NCBI GenBank assembly: GCA_017562135.1
Contig: QEYB01001179.1
Coordinates: 407,001 to 471,000, forward strand
Length of the DNA: 64,000 nt
Direction: 5' to 3'
Source of the DNA: Dipylidium caninum
Taxonomy: Eukaryota; Platyhelminthes; Cestoda; Cyclophyllidea; Dipylidiidae
Part shown: positions 23,777 to 34,926 of the stretch, piece after piece
Layout: the number at the start of each line of letters is the position of its first letter
Position numbering within the stretch: the first letter of the stretch is position 1
Made by a program: the position numbers and the translations under genes
The notes under the pieces: generated by a model
What the model was told of the DNA's origin: nothing
The model's database searches: none
Seen by the model: the letters and a program-made list of their open reading frames with translations, nothing else

Positions 23777-25277
23777 TCACGTCAAGTCTGTTGTGGAATT
23801 CGCGCCGTCTGCAGTGGACTGTTGTTGTTGGTGTTGTGGTTGGATAACTTTGAGGAGAATTGGCTGTCCAGAGGAGAGAACTTGAGTTCCGGGGGCGCCA
23901 TTTACCACCACGGGAAGGGAGGATAGGACGGAAATTGGAGTCGATGCTTTACTGCTGGAGGGTTTGGGCGTAAGATTTACACCAAAATGCTGAAAGATGA
24001 AGCGTTTGAGGTCATCGTTCTCCTGTTGTACGATAGCATACTTCTCCTAGACGGGCAACAAGAGCGTAGAATGTAAACAAGAGTCCACATCAACATCCTT
24101 TCTGTGTACACACAATAAGGCTTCATGTAATGAGCGATACAAAACCAGTCGGGAATGAATGTTCCTCCCGTCCTAAAACGACTCCAATTTCCAACTCGAT
24201 TTCTATTCGCAGATAGATGAAGTGTTCTAACCAAAGGCGCTATAGAATAAATCAGTATTCAATTTATCAAAGTCTAGGACCTGACACCTCGTAAGACGCC
24301 AGCAACACTGAAAGAGTAAGGCTTCATACAAAAGAGTAGGCAACTATAAGGCGGAGAACTGCTTAATAAAGCTCATGATAGAAACGATTTCCAGCCTACA
24401 ACGGTACACCAAAAAACAGAGCTGTTAATGTTGAATTCAGCGCAGAGGTGATTCCAAAACTTGTTTTTCAACGCGTAACTGAATAGAGATGATTATATTC
24501 CAGACTCCATGACATCAGAACGGAGTGTCTCAAACTCAAGTCACATTTTCACCAGGGAAATTGGTCTTCCAACATTAAGTTTTACGTCTATAGAGATTAG
24601 GAAATCTATGCTACCTTGAGGTCTTTGAAGTCATGCTCTAATTGCTGGATGTAATTTTTCTTCTTCGCGCGACACTTGCGTGCCGCCTCCCGATTCTTGC
24701 ACCGTAAGTCGGACAACTGGATAACCTTCGGATGTTTAAAGCGATGGTTAGAATCCGACACATTTTCGGATAAAGGAGGCTGTGGTGCTGATGGCTGCGT
24801 TTGATTATAACCAGGAGACGGAGAAGCTGGCTTGGGAGCAATTTCAACGAGATTTGGAGCCAAAAATGTGGCAGTATCTGAAGCGGAGGAGATGGGAGTG
24901 GAAAAATTCGGGGTGCTATCAACCGCCTGACGTGGTTTTTGTTCATCCATTGCCATTTGAAGACGACATTCAGTGAACATAAAACTCCCAGGAGATATAG
25001 AGGGGTTAAGGAAGTGGGGATGATTGTAAAGAAACGACAAACCCGTCGGTAGAGGGGCTAATTTGGATGTTGATGTATTCATGGCTGCGGCCGTCGTAAT
25101 GAGCTCACCGTCGGTGGTTGCACCCCCTTCCAGAGACATAAAACGAACAAAGGAAAGACCATCTTCACACCGGTCATAAGTCTCGTCATCCTTTAAAACC
25201 ACGGTGTCGCCAGAATCGCTGTCGCACGAATAGTCGTCCGCACGCTCGAGAGCAGAATCCGATGACAATCCTGCCAT
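23777..25277 (-). CDS. CREB/ATF-type bZIP transcription factor
   Basis: A nuclear DNA-binding protein of about 310 residues. Coding exons are 24615-25277 and 23777-24046, joined in phase 0. The basic region (RCKNREAARKCRAKKKNY, about residues 192-209) carries the bZIP signature Asn-x7-Arg and resembles CREB/ATF proteins. The leucine zipper crosses the intron: IQQLEHDFKDLK joins EKYAIVQQENDDLKRFIF, with Leu, Leu, Val, Leu at heptad spacing. The N-terminal half is acidic and Ser/Thr-rich, and the C-terminus is Pro/Gln-rich (QPQHQQQQ), as in activation domains. ATG 25277 (MAGLSSDSALERADDYS) is chosen because a strong acceptor (GTCTTTAG) lies 17 bases upstream. The open frame beyond it is therefore intronic, and there is at least one 5' UTR exon further right. 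No kinase-inducible RRPSYR motif is seen, so classical CREB is not certain. Confidence 0.9.
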
Positions 25278-25294
25278 GGCAGCCACAGCGAAAA

Positions 25295-26291
25295 CTAAAG
25301 ACCAGAAAACGGTAAAAGAGATAGAATCGTATGATTTTCGGAAAATTTTGACATCTATGGCAAGTATATTTGGATGTATAAATGCTACTATAAGTCCTAA
25401 ATACCATCTCACGACTCGTGCTCTAAACTATCAGACCTAATAAATGATATGGCGAGCTTATATTGACCTCACGTCAAATAAGTAAACTAGCAAAAGTTAA
25501 TACTTGCACTCAGTGCATTGGTCGATACAGAGCACCAACAGGAAAGAAGCCCAGGCATATCGCAAACATTTTAGGCGCTAACTGTTTTAAGTAAGAACAC
25601 TTTGAGAACTCAAAGTCATGACAAGTAAACAAGGCACGATCGCCGCGACTCACGACTAAGCAAGGTCAGCACCTCGCGTCGCGATGATTTGGTAAGTAGG
25701 CTAGTGGCCAATATGTTGGGAATTAGGGTTAACATTAAATATCATTATTAAATGTCATTTACCATACTCGTGGGGAGTTGCTGATTTTCACAAATACTTG
25801 TCTCGAATACAGTCAGTAAGTAAAAGCACTGAATTAATAAATAATTGCATGTAGAGCCTCCTACTTTAACGCACATGCCCCATCGACCATCAGTTGTTCC
25901 TGTGTCACTGGAGCCAATTATGAAAATTAAACTAGATTTGTCTTAATTATTTCCCGAATATTTAGAATTAATGCTGGCTGAAATTTTGTTAGACAGAAGG
26001 AGGGCTTCCTATAATCCTAACAACCACCGTCAAGTGGCATTTGAGATGTTAACTTGTAACGTAAGAGTCTTTTTGCACAATTCAAATAATTTCCTCAACA
26101 ACAAATTATCTTTGCTTTTAAATAGTGTTCAGCCAAAATTAATTGATAAAAAATTAGTAATTATTTGCAACCAACATCGTTGCTGAACTGTGCATTTTCA
26201 AAATTAAGATATATATCTAGCCTCTTCTTTTAAGTGTCTTCCTTCTTGCCGGGCATATCGTTCGCTAGTTTGCTGTTGGTCACCAATTAGA
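25295..26291. other. Divergent intergenic region between bZIP and PDCD6 genes
   Basis: About 1 kb separates two divergently transcribed genes. It is AT-rich and should include the 5' UTR exon and promoter of the bZIP gene and the promoter of the PDCD6 gene. I see no clear core promoter element. The open frame at 25971-26186 is Asn-rich and AT-driven, and not supported. Confidence 0.4.
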
Positions 26292-26997
26292 ATGTCCGAG
26301 GGCTTTTCAAAGGATCGGCTACGCCAGATTTTTAAAAAGTAACATTTTCTCTTGTGTATCTTTATATTTCAGACTCGATAAAGATAATAGTGGTGAACTC
26401 TCCGCCACGGAACTTCAGAAAGCTCTTTCAAATGGAACGTGGATGCCTTTTAATATTATGACAGTCCAAGCAATGATTGGTAAGTTCGGATAGTAAGCTC
26501 TACCATCTCATATCAGATCTCTTTAGCTCGAATCGATCATTGGAGGTTGATTTTAAAGGTTTTATTCGCCTTTGGGAATTCGTTGAAAATTGGCAACGTT
26601 ATTTTAGGGCTGTGGACCGCGATAACTCGGGGTGCATTGATATTGACGAATTACAGGCTGCAATATCACAAGCAGGTTTGTCTTTTAAGACACATGGTCA
26701 AATTCTTCTTATAGGTTATCGCCTTAGCCGTCCGATGTTTAATCTTATGATGTGTCGTTTTGATCGTCAAAAAAAGGGCGTTATCTACTTTGACGACTTC
26801 GTGCACATGTGCATTATACTCCAGGTACATTTAAAAGAAGTCACCTTTCCCATGGTTGCCACGCTTGCATCTGTTTCATTCTTTTGCTCTGTTAGAAATT
26901 AACGGAACAATTCAGGAATTTGGATACAGATCGTGACGGCTTCATTCAAATTGCTTTCGAGGATTTTCTTTATCGAGTCTTCACGGTATTTACTTAA
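26292..26997 (+). CDS. PDCD6: PDCD6/ALG-2 penta-EF-hand calcium sensor
   Basis: A cytosolic calcium sensor which in animals links Ca2+ to ESCRT/ALIX, Sec31 and cell-death adaptors. Exons are 26292-26338, 26373-26479, 26517-26675, 26715-26824 and 26896-26997; all phases agree, giving 174 residues. EF1 has a canonical loop (DKDNSGELSATE), followed by the family hallmark ALSNGTWMPFN. EF2 is degenerate (FSSNRSLEVDF), as known for ALG-2. EF3 is canonical (DRDNSGCIDIDE), EF4 is DRQKKGVIYFDD and EF5 is DTDRDGFIQIAF. Length and order match ALG-2 without its Gly/Pro-rich N-terminal extension. Introns are 34, 37, 39 and 71 bp. The Gly-Phe pair before GYRL in vertebrate ALG-2 is Gln-Ala here, next to the third intron. 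ATG 26292 is the only in-frame start before EF1. Confidence 0.95.
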
Positions 26998-28892
26998 ATC
27001 AGGTTATTTATTACCCCTATTTGCTTCTGCCCATGGTGCATTAGCACGCTGATTCCCTTGCTCTCATTCCGACGCTCTTTTTGTGCCTATCTGCCGCTGT
27101 AACTGATTATTTACGCACAGCGCTGTATTTGTGTACATTTACCCAGCCTCCGGATTTCTACTGTTACTCTAGTTTGGCTATTATAAGATTACTTGTGAAG
27201 AGGCGTCTCACTTACTACTATTGTCCCGCCTACCTCATTGTCTCAGCCTGTGTGGCCTTTCTGTGTGCGTGTTTGGAATCATTCCTGCATCTCACAGACA
27301 CACTTATCCATGTGGGCGTGTAAATGGGTGTCAACGCCGACTTATTTTTAACTTGACGAGGACTCCAGTTTGTCTCACATTGATGTAAAATCTGTTTACA
27401 GCCCTCACTACCCGGGTCCTTATGAGGCCAGGTCAGAGCAGGCACTTGGCGTGTGCACTTTTGATGCGTCTCCGGTTGTGCGTGAAGGCATCCGCCAATG
27501 CCATCTCGAATGCCTCGCACCGCCCTTGCTTAAGAATGTATTTACGACTTGGTGTCAGTTCTCTGGAAGCCGCTCCATGATGCAATGGAATGTGCACGGT
27601 CTCCGATACTGTCTGCAGGGAGGAAAGCTTTGTATGGTCAACGCCTTGCTGATCCGGCGTTTCCCCTCCGCGATTCCCGTGTCGTGGAGGGGACTATGAG
27701 AGGGTCGCATTTCATTTTGGCGTGATCTGCCTCTGCATGAAGAGATACGATAACACGGGGACACTTTGTGGATCCGTTCACATGAGTGGTGCCGTTTCGA
27801 CCTTCATTCTCGGCCTCCGAGTTCAGTGTGACGGCGAGGCGGATGGGAGGACGCCGAAGATGGGAATGATTGCCTCCTCGTCTCGAACGCAGCCTCGAGA
27901 CGAGGATAGGAGTGGTGTTGTGTGCATCGGAGGAGGGCCGTGTTGATTTCCGCCTGTTTGGCACGGGAGGGCGTCGCGACTAAGGCTGCGGCAACTGCTG
28001 TGCTAAATATGGAATAGTTGCGAGAGTGGAGAACGGCGACGGAAGCTGAAGACAACGACGAGCGCCCAGCGGTCAACTCAGCGGGCGTGTGCTCGTTGAG
28101 TCGCGTCGACGGAACGCTGGGCGACGTCACCACGGCCTCAGCGGGAGTCGCACAAGTGGGAAGACGTGCCCGCTCCGGCGAGAACCCGCTCCGCACCGCA
28201 CACCGACGGGATGCGGGCAGGCGTTGGCGCCTTCAGCGCCGTGTTTTGCACTCACCTCTGTGTGAGGCGGCACTCAACCTGATAATCACACCTCTGTGAA
28301 ACTCACTCGTATTGTTGCGGTGTCTGTAGCCACTTTGTAACATTTTGCTGTGTCACGTGATCGCCAATTACACATGGGTGCTATGACGACGGCGGTTTCA
28401 CCTCGACGCCTGCCTCGTGGCCCTCCGTGAAGGCCTGCATAATGCGCGTCGCTCGCTCGCTTGCATGCTCGCCCACAAAAATCGGCGGGAGACGTGAGCA
28501 CACGGTTAGACAAAGGAGAAGCAGGTTTGAGTGAGGCAAAAATAGACTCGGTGAATCGTAGGTTTGGAGAGGCGCCTGCCGTGGGGCGCCTCGCCGCCTC
28601 GGCCCCGGAAGGGCTCCATTGCGGTCGTGCCGAATGACCCGTCGGTGGCGGATTTATGCATCAGCACCCGCCGCGTCACATCCGCCACTCTTGCTTTGTC
28701 ACCTACTGCTCAACGGGCTGTCAGGTGCGCGGGCAGTCAGAGGCACCTGCGTTGACCGCTCAGATTGGCGGTCGCCTTCCGTGCAAGCAGTCTTTCTAAG
28801 GCGTTTGATGTGAAATGAAGTGCAAGACGCATGGGATTTTTTCTAAGTTGCTCGAGTCCACTTTCACACTTTTTCATTGAAAGTGGGTGCGA
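26998..28892. other. Intergenic stretch, no gene recognised
   Basis: No protein family recognised. The plus frame 27370-27699 and the minus frame 27804-28196 are open but overlap each other and other open frames, and lack convincing splice sites. The sequence shifts from AT-rich after PDCD6 to GC-rich around 27.8-28.8 kb. Confidence 0.4.
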
Positions 28893-29928
28893 ATGATGCA
28901 GTCGACGGCCAATGGGGCTGGGAGTTATTGTAACACGGTGTACAAACCCCAGTGTCCTGACTTCTCCAATTCCAACTTGTACACGGACTATTATTTCTCG
29001 CTATCGAGTGGCGGTGCAACGTTCCAAATTGCACAGTAAGTCATTCCTTGTTCATATTTATGATATAACATGTATTACTTAAATTTGATAGTAGTATATT
29101 TTTATTACTTTTACAATTGCTACTAAAATGCGTAATTGGGAGAAGCAGGTATTTTTCTTCATTGCCCCGACTCTCTTAAAAAGTCGAAGCGCGATCGCCT
29201 TTCTCGGTAACACATTTTGAGTCTTAAGATTTCAACCTAAGTAGCCTAAGCCGTATACTTCATGCTCCAGATGCGATAATTTGACGGAAATTCCAAAATT
29301 TCTCACACAAAACGTGCCTTTCGCGTGCTCGACCACCCATTGGCAGAACGACTCACCTCAATCAAAACGATTTGCATGGTTTTGGTAATTTAGGTTGATC
29401 AGGCTCGCTAAGGCGAGTAAACAAATTAATACAATAGCCTGTGTCATATGACAAAAAAGGGGAACGATGAGAGTAACAGCTTGCTCTTCCGTTCGTTCCC
29501 AATGCACGTGAGAAGCAAATTTTCGGCGCGCAAGACCGTCTCTCTCCTCTCCTCTCGTCAGAGGACAAGGCGCTCTGCTTTGGCGATGACCCCGAGACCA
29601 GAGACCCCGCACCTCTCGCTCATATCCCAGTTCCTGACGCGGACACGCGGCCCGCGACAGTCCTGTCCGCGAATTTGGCCTTAAGGAAGGCAGAGAGGCC
29701 GAAATAGGAGATAGCACCCATCTACGCCTACTGGCCACTTGTGCTGAGCCGTCGTGAAAGGTAAAAGGCACCGAGGCCTATGACTTTCCTATAATAATTA
29801 ATGTGACTAAATTTCACAGGCGGTTTGACGGTTACTCGGCTGTTTTGCGTCTGTGTTTAAAACCGTACTGGGAAAATATGGAAAGCGGGCTGAAGAGCGG
29901 AAATACGTCTGTCAGACCAACGAATTAA
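28893..29928 (+). CDS. Small two-exon gene, unknown function
   Basis: Two plus-strand exons, 28893-29035 and 29820-29928, join across a 784-bp intron with a strong donor (CA|GTAAGT) and a good acceptor (ATTTCACAG). The join completes a Gln codon and gives an 83-residue peptide. It begins MMQSTANGAGSYCNTVYK, continues LYTDYYFSLSSGGATFQ and, across the intron, reads IAQRFDGYSAVLRLCLKPYW, ending SVRPTN. The smooth composition across the junction argues that this is real coding sequence. There is no signal peptide or membrane segment; it is rich in aromatic residues and has one Cys in each exon half. I do not recognise a family. ATG 28893 is followed at once by a second ATG, and an upstream exon cannot be excluded. 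Confidence 0.55.
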
Positions 29929-30530
29929 TTGAAATTGTACATTTTTGATAAAATTGGGAATAACAGGGACCAGATCGCGACAAATCGCCACTAATAAGCT
30001 CCTATCGGGGGCTAGAAAAGTGTGAAAACGTTTGAAACCGAGAGTACGGCAGACTCCCAGCGTTATTTCTTGCTAGCTCTTGTACGCAATTTCATCGAAT
30101 TTTGTAACAAACGGATCGCCAATCACTAACTTCACTTAAGTCTGTGGTTAGTGAAGCCAACTTGAGATTTTTACACACAATTGAGGTGGCTTTTCTCTAG
30201 GAAAACCGGTGCAGCATTCGATTGCGAAATGTTCCGTAAGCACACACAACCGCCAACTTCATTGGGTTAAAAGGGTTATTTCCGAGTGGTAGTCGACTAA
30301 GGCCGTAAACGATAATCTTATTCGTCGATTTCACGGTAATTTTATGCAAATTGCTAACCTTTTGAGTCATTTTAAAATGTAACTTAGTGATAGCGTGCAT
30401 AGGGGAAAATAAGCCCACGTGGGGACAACGCTAATTACGATCAAAAATTACCAATTTCACCTCTCATCGGTTGCATGGCATTTTGGATTAGTTAAATTAT
30501 TCAAGGTCATAGTAGTAAGTGATTTACTCT
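29929..30530. other. AT-rich intergenic stretch
   Basis: Nothing recognisable apart from the converging 3' ends of the small plus-strand gene and the minus-strand gene to the right. Confidence 0.5.
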
Positions 30531-32032
30531 TTATTCATTCAGAGCCCCCAATAAAAAAACAACTCTTTTTGTGTATTTTAATTTTAGATGAATGGAAAAT
30601 TTATGTACAAACGAAATAGTGCACTTGGAATAAATAGTTGGCCAGCAGACAATGTTTACAAATTTGGAAGCAAAATGTACACTGGTCAAAGGTGTCACGA
30701 AGAAGCATAAATGGAGATTAAAATAAAACTGCAGCTTATGGTTAGACCTCTGTGGTGTGTTGTGCCCGAAGCGGAAAGAAGACGCGAAGGTCTTCTCTTC
30801 GTCCATCGACAGGGTTCTGCGGACACCACCACCAGCACCATCGTCCTGCAAATGTTTTCTCCTCGTTCTCGCAGCTTATGACAGCGTGGCTAACAACTTA
30901 AACAACATTGGCGCTTGGCAGACATGACCACAGGTCAGATGACGTGTGCGTTGCCGTCTAGTATTAATGATGACTCTGCCACACGGACGCGGGCTGTCTG
31001 CTCTCCCTCGTGGGGTACTCGGTATGCGAGTGCGTTTTGTGTGTTTTCTAAATTAAAAAGCACATAAGGATGGAAACGGGGCGTACCTCGGCTCCGTTGC
31101 GGGACCGAGTGGCCCTCGGCGGTGACGGGGGGCAGGTTCGACTTCAGGTCATCGCTAATGTGAGCGCAGACTTGCTTGGCGACCTTCCTTCGCGGCGAGT
31201 CGTCCGTGTTGCGGCTGCTGTGGCTGCTGTGGTGGTGCTAAAATGGTGGCGCGCATGAGGCTGGCGTGTCAGCACCTACCCCTCGAGACTCCGACTGCGG
31301 ACGCGGCTTCGCCTCGTAGAGCGCGTCGGTGGGACACTTCGAGCGTCGTCTCTCCACCGATTTCGAGCGTTCATCGGACTTCGCACTCCGCCTACTCTCC
31401 TCCGAGTGTCTATTTTCCCTGGAATAATTGTCTCTTTCGGGAGGAGCATTTCTCCGACAAACGCGGCCTTCTGATGCGCCGTTGCTATTACTCTTCTCCG
31501 TGGAATTCCCCACTGTCGGAGGTCTGTTTTCCTTCCTCGGGGGACTCGTATTCGACGCCAACTTGACTGTGGCACCGTCTTCAAAGCCAATTTTCGCCCT
31601 CCTTCTCAGCCTAAATCCATGGGTCTTCTTCGGCGTGGCGGCTTTCGGAGGCGGAGTCGCCGCCCTCCTGGGGGGTGGAGATCGACTCGCGTTGGCGTGG
31701 GTCGTATCGTCGTCGAAACTGCTGTCATCGCTGAGAGAGGAGTCCCCGTCGGGCTTTTGGGCCCCACGAAGGGAGCCGCTTTCACCCTGCCTCAAATCGG
31801 GCTGACTGGAGGCCCGTTTGGCGTGCCTCCGTCTCTCCTCTGCCTTCGTCTCCTTCAACACCTCCGCCGCCTCGTTCTCTTCACCGCTGAAGTAGTCATC
31901 GTCGGGGGAGTCCGACAGTCGAACGACATCCTGAACGGTGTAGTAGGAGATCTGGTCGGCGAATCGTGACCAGTGGACGTGTTTCTCGGTGACGCTTTTG
32001 GCTTCCGTCATGCTGTGCCTCTTGGTTCCCAT
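30531..32032 (-). CDS. Ser/Arg-rich, probably disordered protein, unknown
   Basis: Minus-strand exons 31280-32032, 31087-31237 and 30531-30874 join in compatible phases to about 415 residues. The first exon is long and hydrophilic, with acidic and Ser-rich stretches (SDSPDDDYFSGEENEAAEVL, SSLSDDSSFDDDTTHA), Pro-rich segments (SRSPPPRRAATPPPKAATP) and RS/SR-type pairs. Exon 2 reads HHHSSHSSRNTDDSPRRK, and exon 3 RRTLSMDEEKTFASSFRFG. KHVHW at residues 17-21 fits the RVxF-type docking motif for protein phosphatase 1, which is only suggestive. Family unknown. The start is tentative: the frame is open upstream to about 32120. Exon 3 uses the acceptor CATAAG because the nearer TTGCAG gives a poor frame. 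The final 60 residues are AT-rich and may instead be untranslated. It could be the 3' part of a longer gene. Confidence 0.6.
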
Positions 32033-32090
32033 CACGCGGTGCACTGTCGATGCCTCGTCGGTGTCATGTTCCCCTCGTCGAATCGCCGCC

Positions 32091-32104
32091 TCTTTTATGC
32101 AGCG
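32091..32104 (-). promoter_or_regulatory. TATA-like element
   Basis: On the minus strand GCATAAAAGAGG lies about 65 bases before the ATG chosen for the disordered-protein gene. The spacing would fit a very short 5' UTR, but this rests on sequence resemblance alone. Confidence 0.25.
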
Positions 32105-32120
32105 CTCGAGGCGCCAAGGT

Positions 32121-34926
32121 CATCGTGAAGGACGGCTTTTGCCACCAGCAACCCCGAGGTTCGTTCGCTCGCGCCTCCTCCATGTGTCGCCGGGTTAATT
32201 GAGTTACCCACTCGCGAGGTGCGCGCGCACTCCTCCCTGTTTATGTGTGCGTGCGTGTGCGTGTGCGCAAAATCATATGTCGTCAAAGGTCGAAATTCGA
32301 CAAGATGGTGACAATGTACTTGAATGTCGACTCCACACTCGCCTTTCTGGAGACCATCCGCTGCCTTCTCTCGCTGACCCTCCGATGGCAGCCCCATCCT
32401 CGAACGCCGTCGTCCGCAAGTCGCAGCCTCGTCGCAAACCTCTCGCGACGCAAAGGGATGCCCACACCCGACTCCCAACTCGCGAATTGCACTTCGACCT
32501 CGTCGCCGCCCAGACACCCCGACAATCTCATCATATCTCCCAGTGTCTGGCCACACTTTGTCCAGCTGAGTGGAGCATTTCGCCCAAGCCAAGTTGATTG
32601 AAGTCTTATTTAACCAACTAAGGATCTGCGCGGTTTCGCCTTCCACCGGGAGGGCGCGAAGTAAAAGAGCATTGGCTTTTCCCCTCAAATAAACTTCCTA
32701 GCTCGAACCAGAAGGGAACGGAGACGTGTTACCCTTTGAGGCCGTCATTTAAGTCCAATTTGTCAGCCCCGTGAAGTTTAGAGTCGCCTATTCGGCCTGG
32801 TGGAGAGAGCTCTCCTCCAGCTGCCTCGTGGCCCAAGCAAGGGCCAATCAGCGCAGCGGGTTCTACGAGGTAGACGTTGACTCATGCGTTACCGGCCAAT
32901 CAGAGCGCAGCGCGAGCCGGCCCCTCGTCTCACTGGCCAGTCGCGACCGCGAGGGAGGCCGGTTGGGCGGGAAAGGGGCGGCGTGGCGACTACAGGCAAG
33001 CTCAAGACCACTAACCGGTAGACCCGACTGGCTACAGACTCCGCGTCCTCATTTCCAAGGCGTTAGGCACGACGCGTCCGATGCTGTCTAGTCATTTGGT
33101 CATTCGACCGCGCCACAGACCGCAGTAGGCCTCCGTTGCAGTCACTACTCGGGGTCGGAGAGGCCTGCCCGAGGGCGTGGTGTCGAACGCGGCGTCGAAA
33201 GGCGGCTTAAGTGGCGACGGATTCATTGTCTTGCGGCATTATTAACTGGCCGAGGAGGTGCGGAGACTCGCGCCGTCCCCAGGGCGGAAACACCGCAAGG
33301 TGATGCGAGGGGAGGAGCGGAGGCTGAAGGACGGTAGTGCGGGATGCAGAACAGAGCGACCGAGCGGAGAGTCCCTGAAAACTCATCATCGACACCCGAC
33401 AACACGACCGAGCGGCGACTTCGAAGAGGACCTCAGTCGACATCGCAAATGCCGAACTGCCACCCCGGGTGAGCACAGGCGTCTCGTAGACGAGGCAAAA
33501 TTCACTGCGGCTACTTCCTATGAATTTGACGCACGACCTCCTGTCGAGGAGGCGAATTCGGTACCGCCAAGGTACGGCGCTTAAGCAAAAAGAGTCAGAC
33601 CAAGTAGACGAGGATGTAGAATGTTGAAAGATTTGCTTCCAGTCTGAATGAAATGCTCAGGTTTCATGGTTCGGTAACCAAAAAAACGAGACCACCTTGC
33701 AGACTCGTCTTCCCACGACCCGATGAGGTGTCGCGCCGGCGACGGTGACGGTGGAAGGAGTGGGAACGGAACTGGATGCGGGTTGGGGCTTGTCTCTGGT
33801 GAGCTTCGGGTCACCTCAGCCGCCCGCTGCGACCGAACAGCTCAGCACACGCACACGCCTCTCTCGCCTTGTTTTTTTGTGAAATCACCCGAAAGATAGT
33901 CGTCACTCCGTTTCCAGCCTGAACATTCTCAGTGGGAGGACCAGCCACCGGTCCGCGGAGTCGGTTCTCCTCACTCCTTGCGGGTTGGTCGCCCCCGACG
34001 TCGCGGAATGTCACCTACCAAAAACACACACTCACTCAATCACTAACCAAACAGGCGACAAACAAATACTCCACTTAGAATTGAATTTAGTCTTTTTTAA
34101 AGGGACTAAAGCAACCGATACGGCGCCTCAACAGCGTGATACGTCGGAGTGGCGTCAACATCCAGCAATTTCGCCCCCGTGATCCCATCGGCCCCTGCGC
34201 CCCCTGCTGACGGAGGGGGGAGCCTCACCGAGTGCCAGTGCACCCGATGCCCTCGGCTCGCGCGCATGCGACCCGCAGAGGCGGCTCAAGCACCCGCCGC
34301 CTGGTTCAGCAGAAGCCAGACCAACGTGCAATCGAACCCGCGCATCATTCAAACGACTCGACAGCTTTTTACAAAGTGAGCGTGGGCTCGGGCGCGGCGA
34401 CGATAAATGCGGTGCTAGTTGACTTTCGTTTGACGCGATTTGCACACCTTGTTAGTGAGGTGAGGAGTCGGTGAATGGTGGAGTATCAGCCTCGTTGAGG
34501 GGAAGAAGGCGACTGCTATGTGGAGGGCGTCCCCAACACCGGGGCCAGGCACACAACTGCGAGATTCGAGGACGGGGAGGAAAGAGGCATGCAGCGCTGT
34601 TAGAACTCCCGACCTCCCAGACTCGCTTTGTTTGGTTTCATTTCGAAACACTTCGCCTGCGCTATTGCAACTACCAACCCAACAGAGGAATTCCGGTCGA
34701 GTTGGTTCCTCTTTAAAAGTCCCACCGTGATTTTGGTAAAGTTTTGAATAAAAGATGACGGCTTTATCAAATGCCAAATGCTATTAAGGGAAAGGCATGA
34801 CATACACAGAAGAGGAAAATTGATAATCAGTCACCTGTCAAGGCTACTGTGTGATGTATTTGTGTGTGAAATGGAAGTACCAGTTAACAGTGAAAGACTG
34901 CCACGGGGGTGACACAACCTACTCTC
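32121..34926. other. Intergenic stretch, no gene recognised
   Basis: No recognised protein. A minus-strand frame at 32283-32534 (MMRLSGCLGGDEVEVQFASW) is fairly protein-like but lies in GC-rich DNA where a second minus frame is also open, so it is not called. Kinesin tail exons could in principle lie here, but no coiled coil and no IAK-type tail motif was found. Confidence 0.4.

Noticed and set aside
27370..27699. 109-residue plus-strand open frame
   Set aside because: No domain, no splice-site support, and overlapping frames are open on the other strand.
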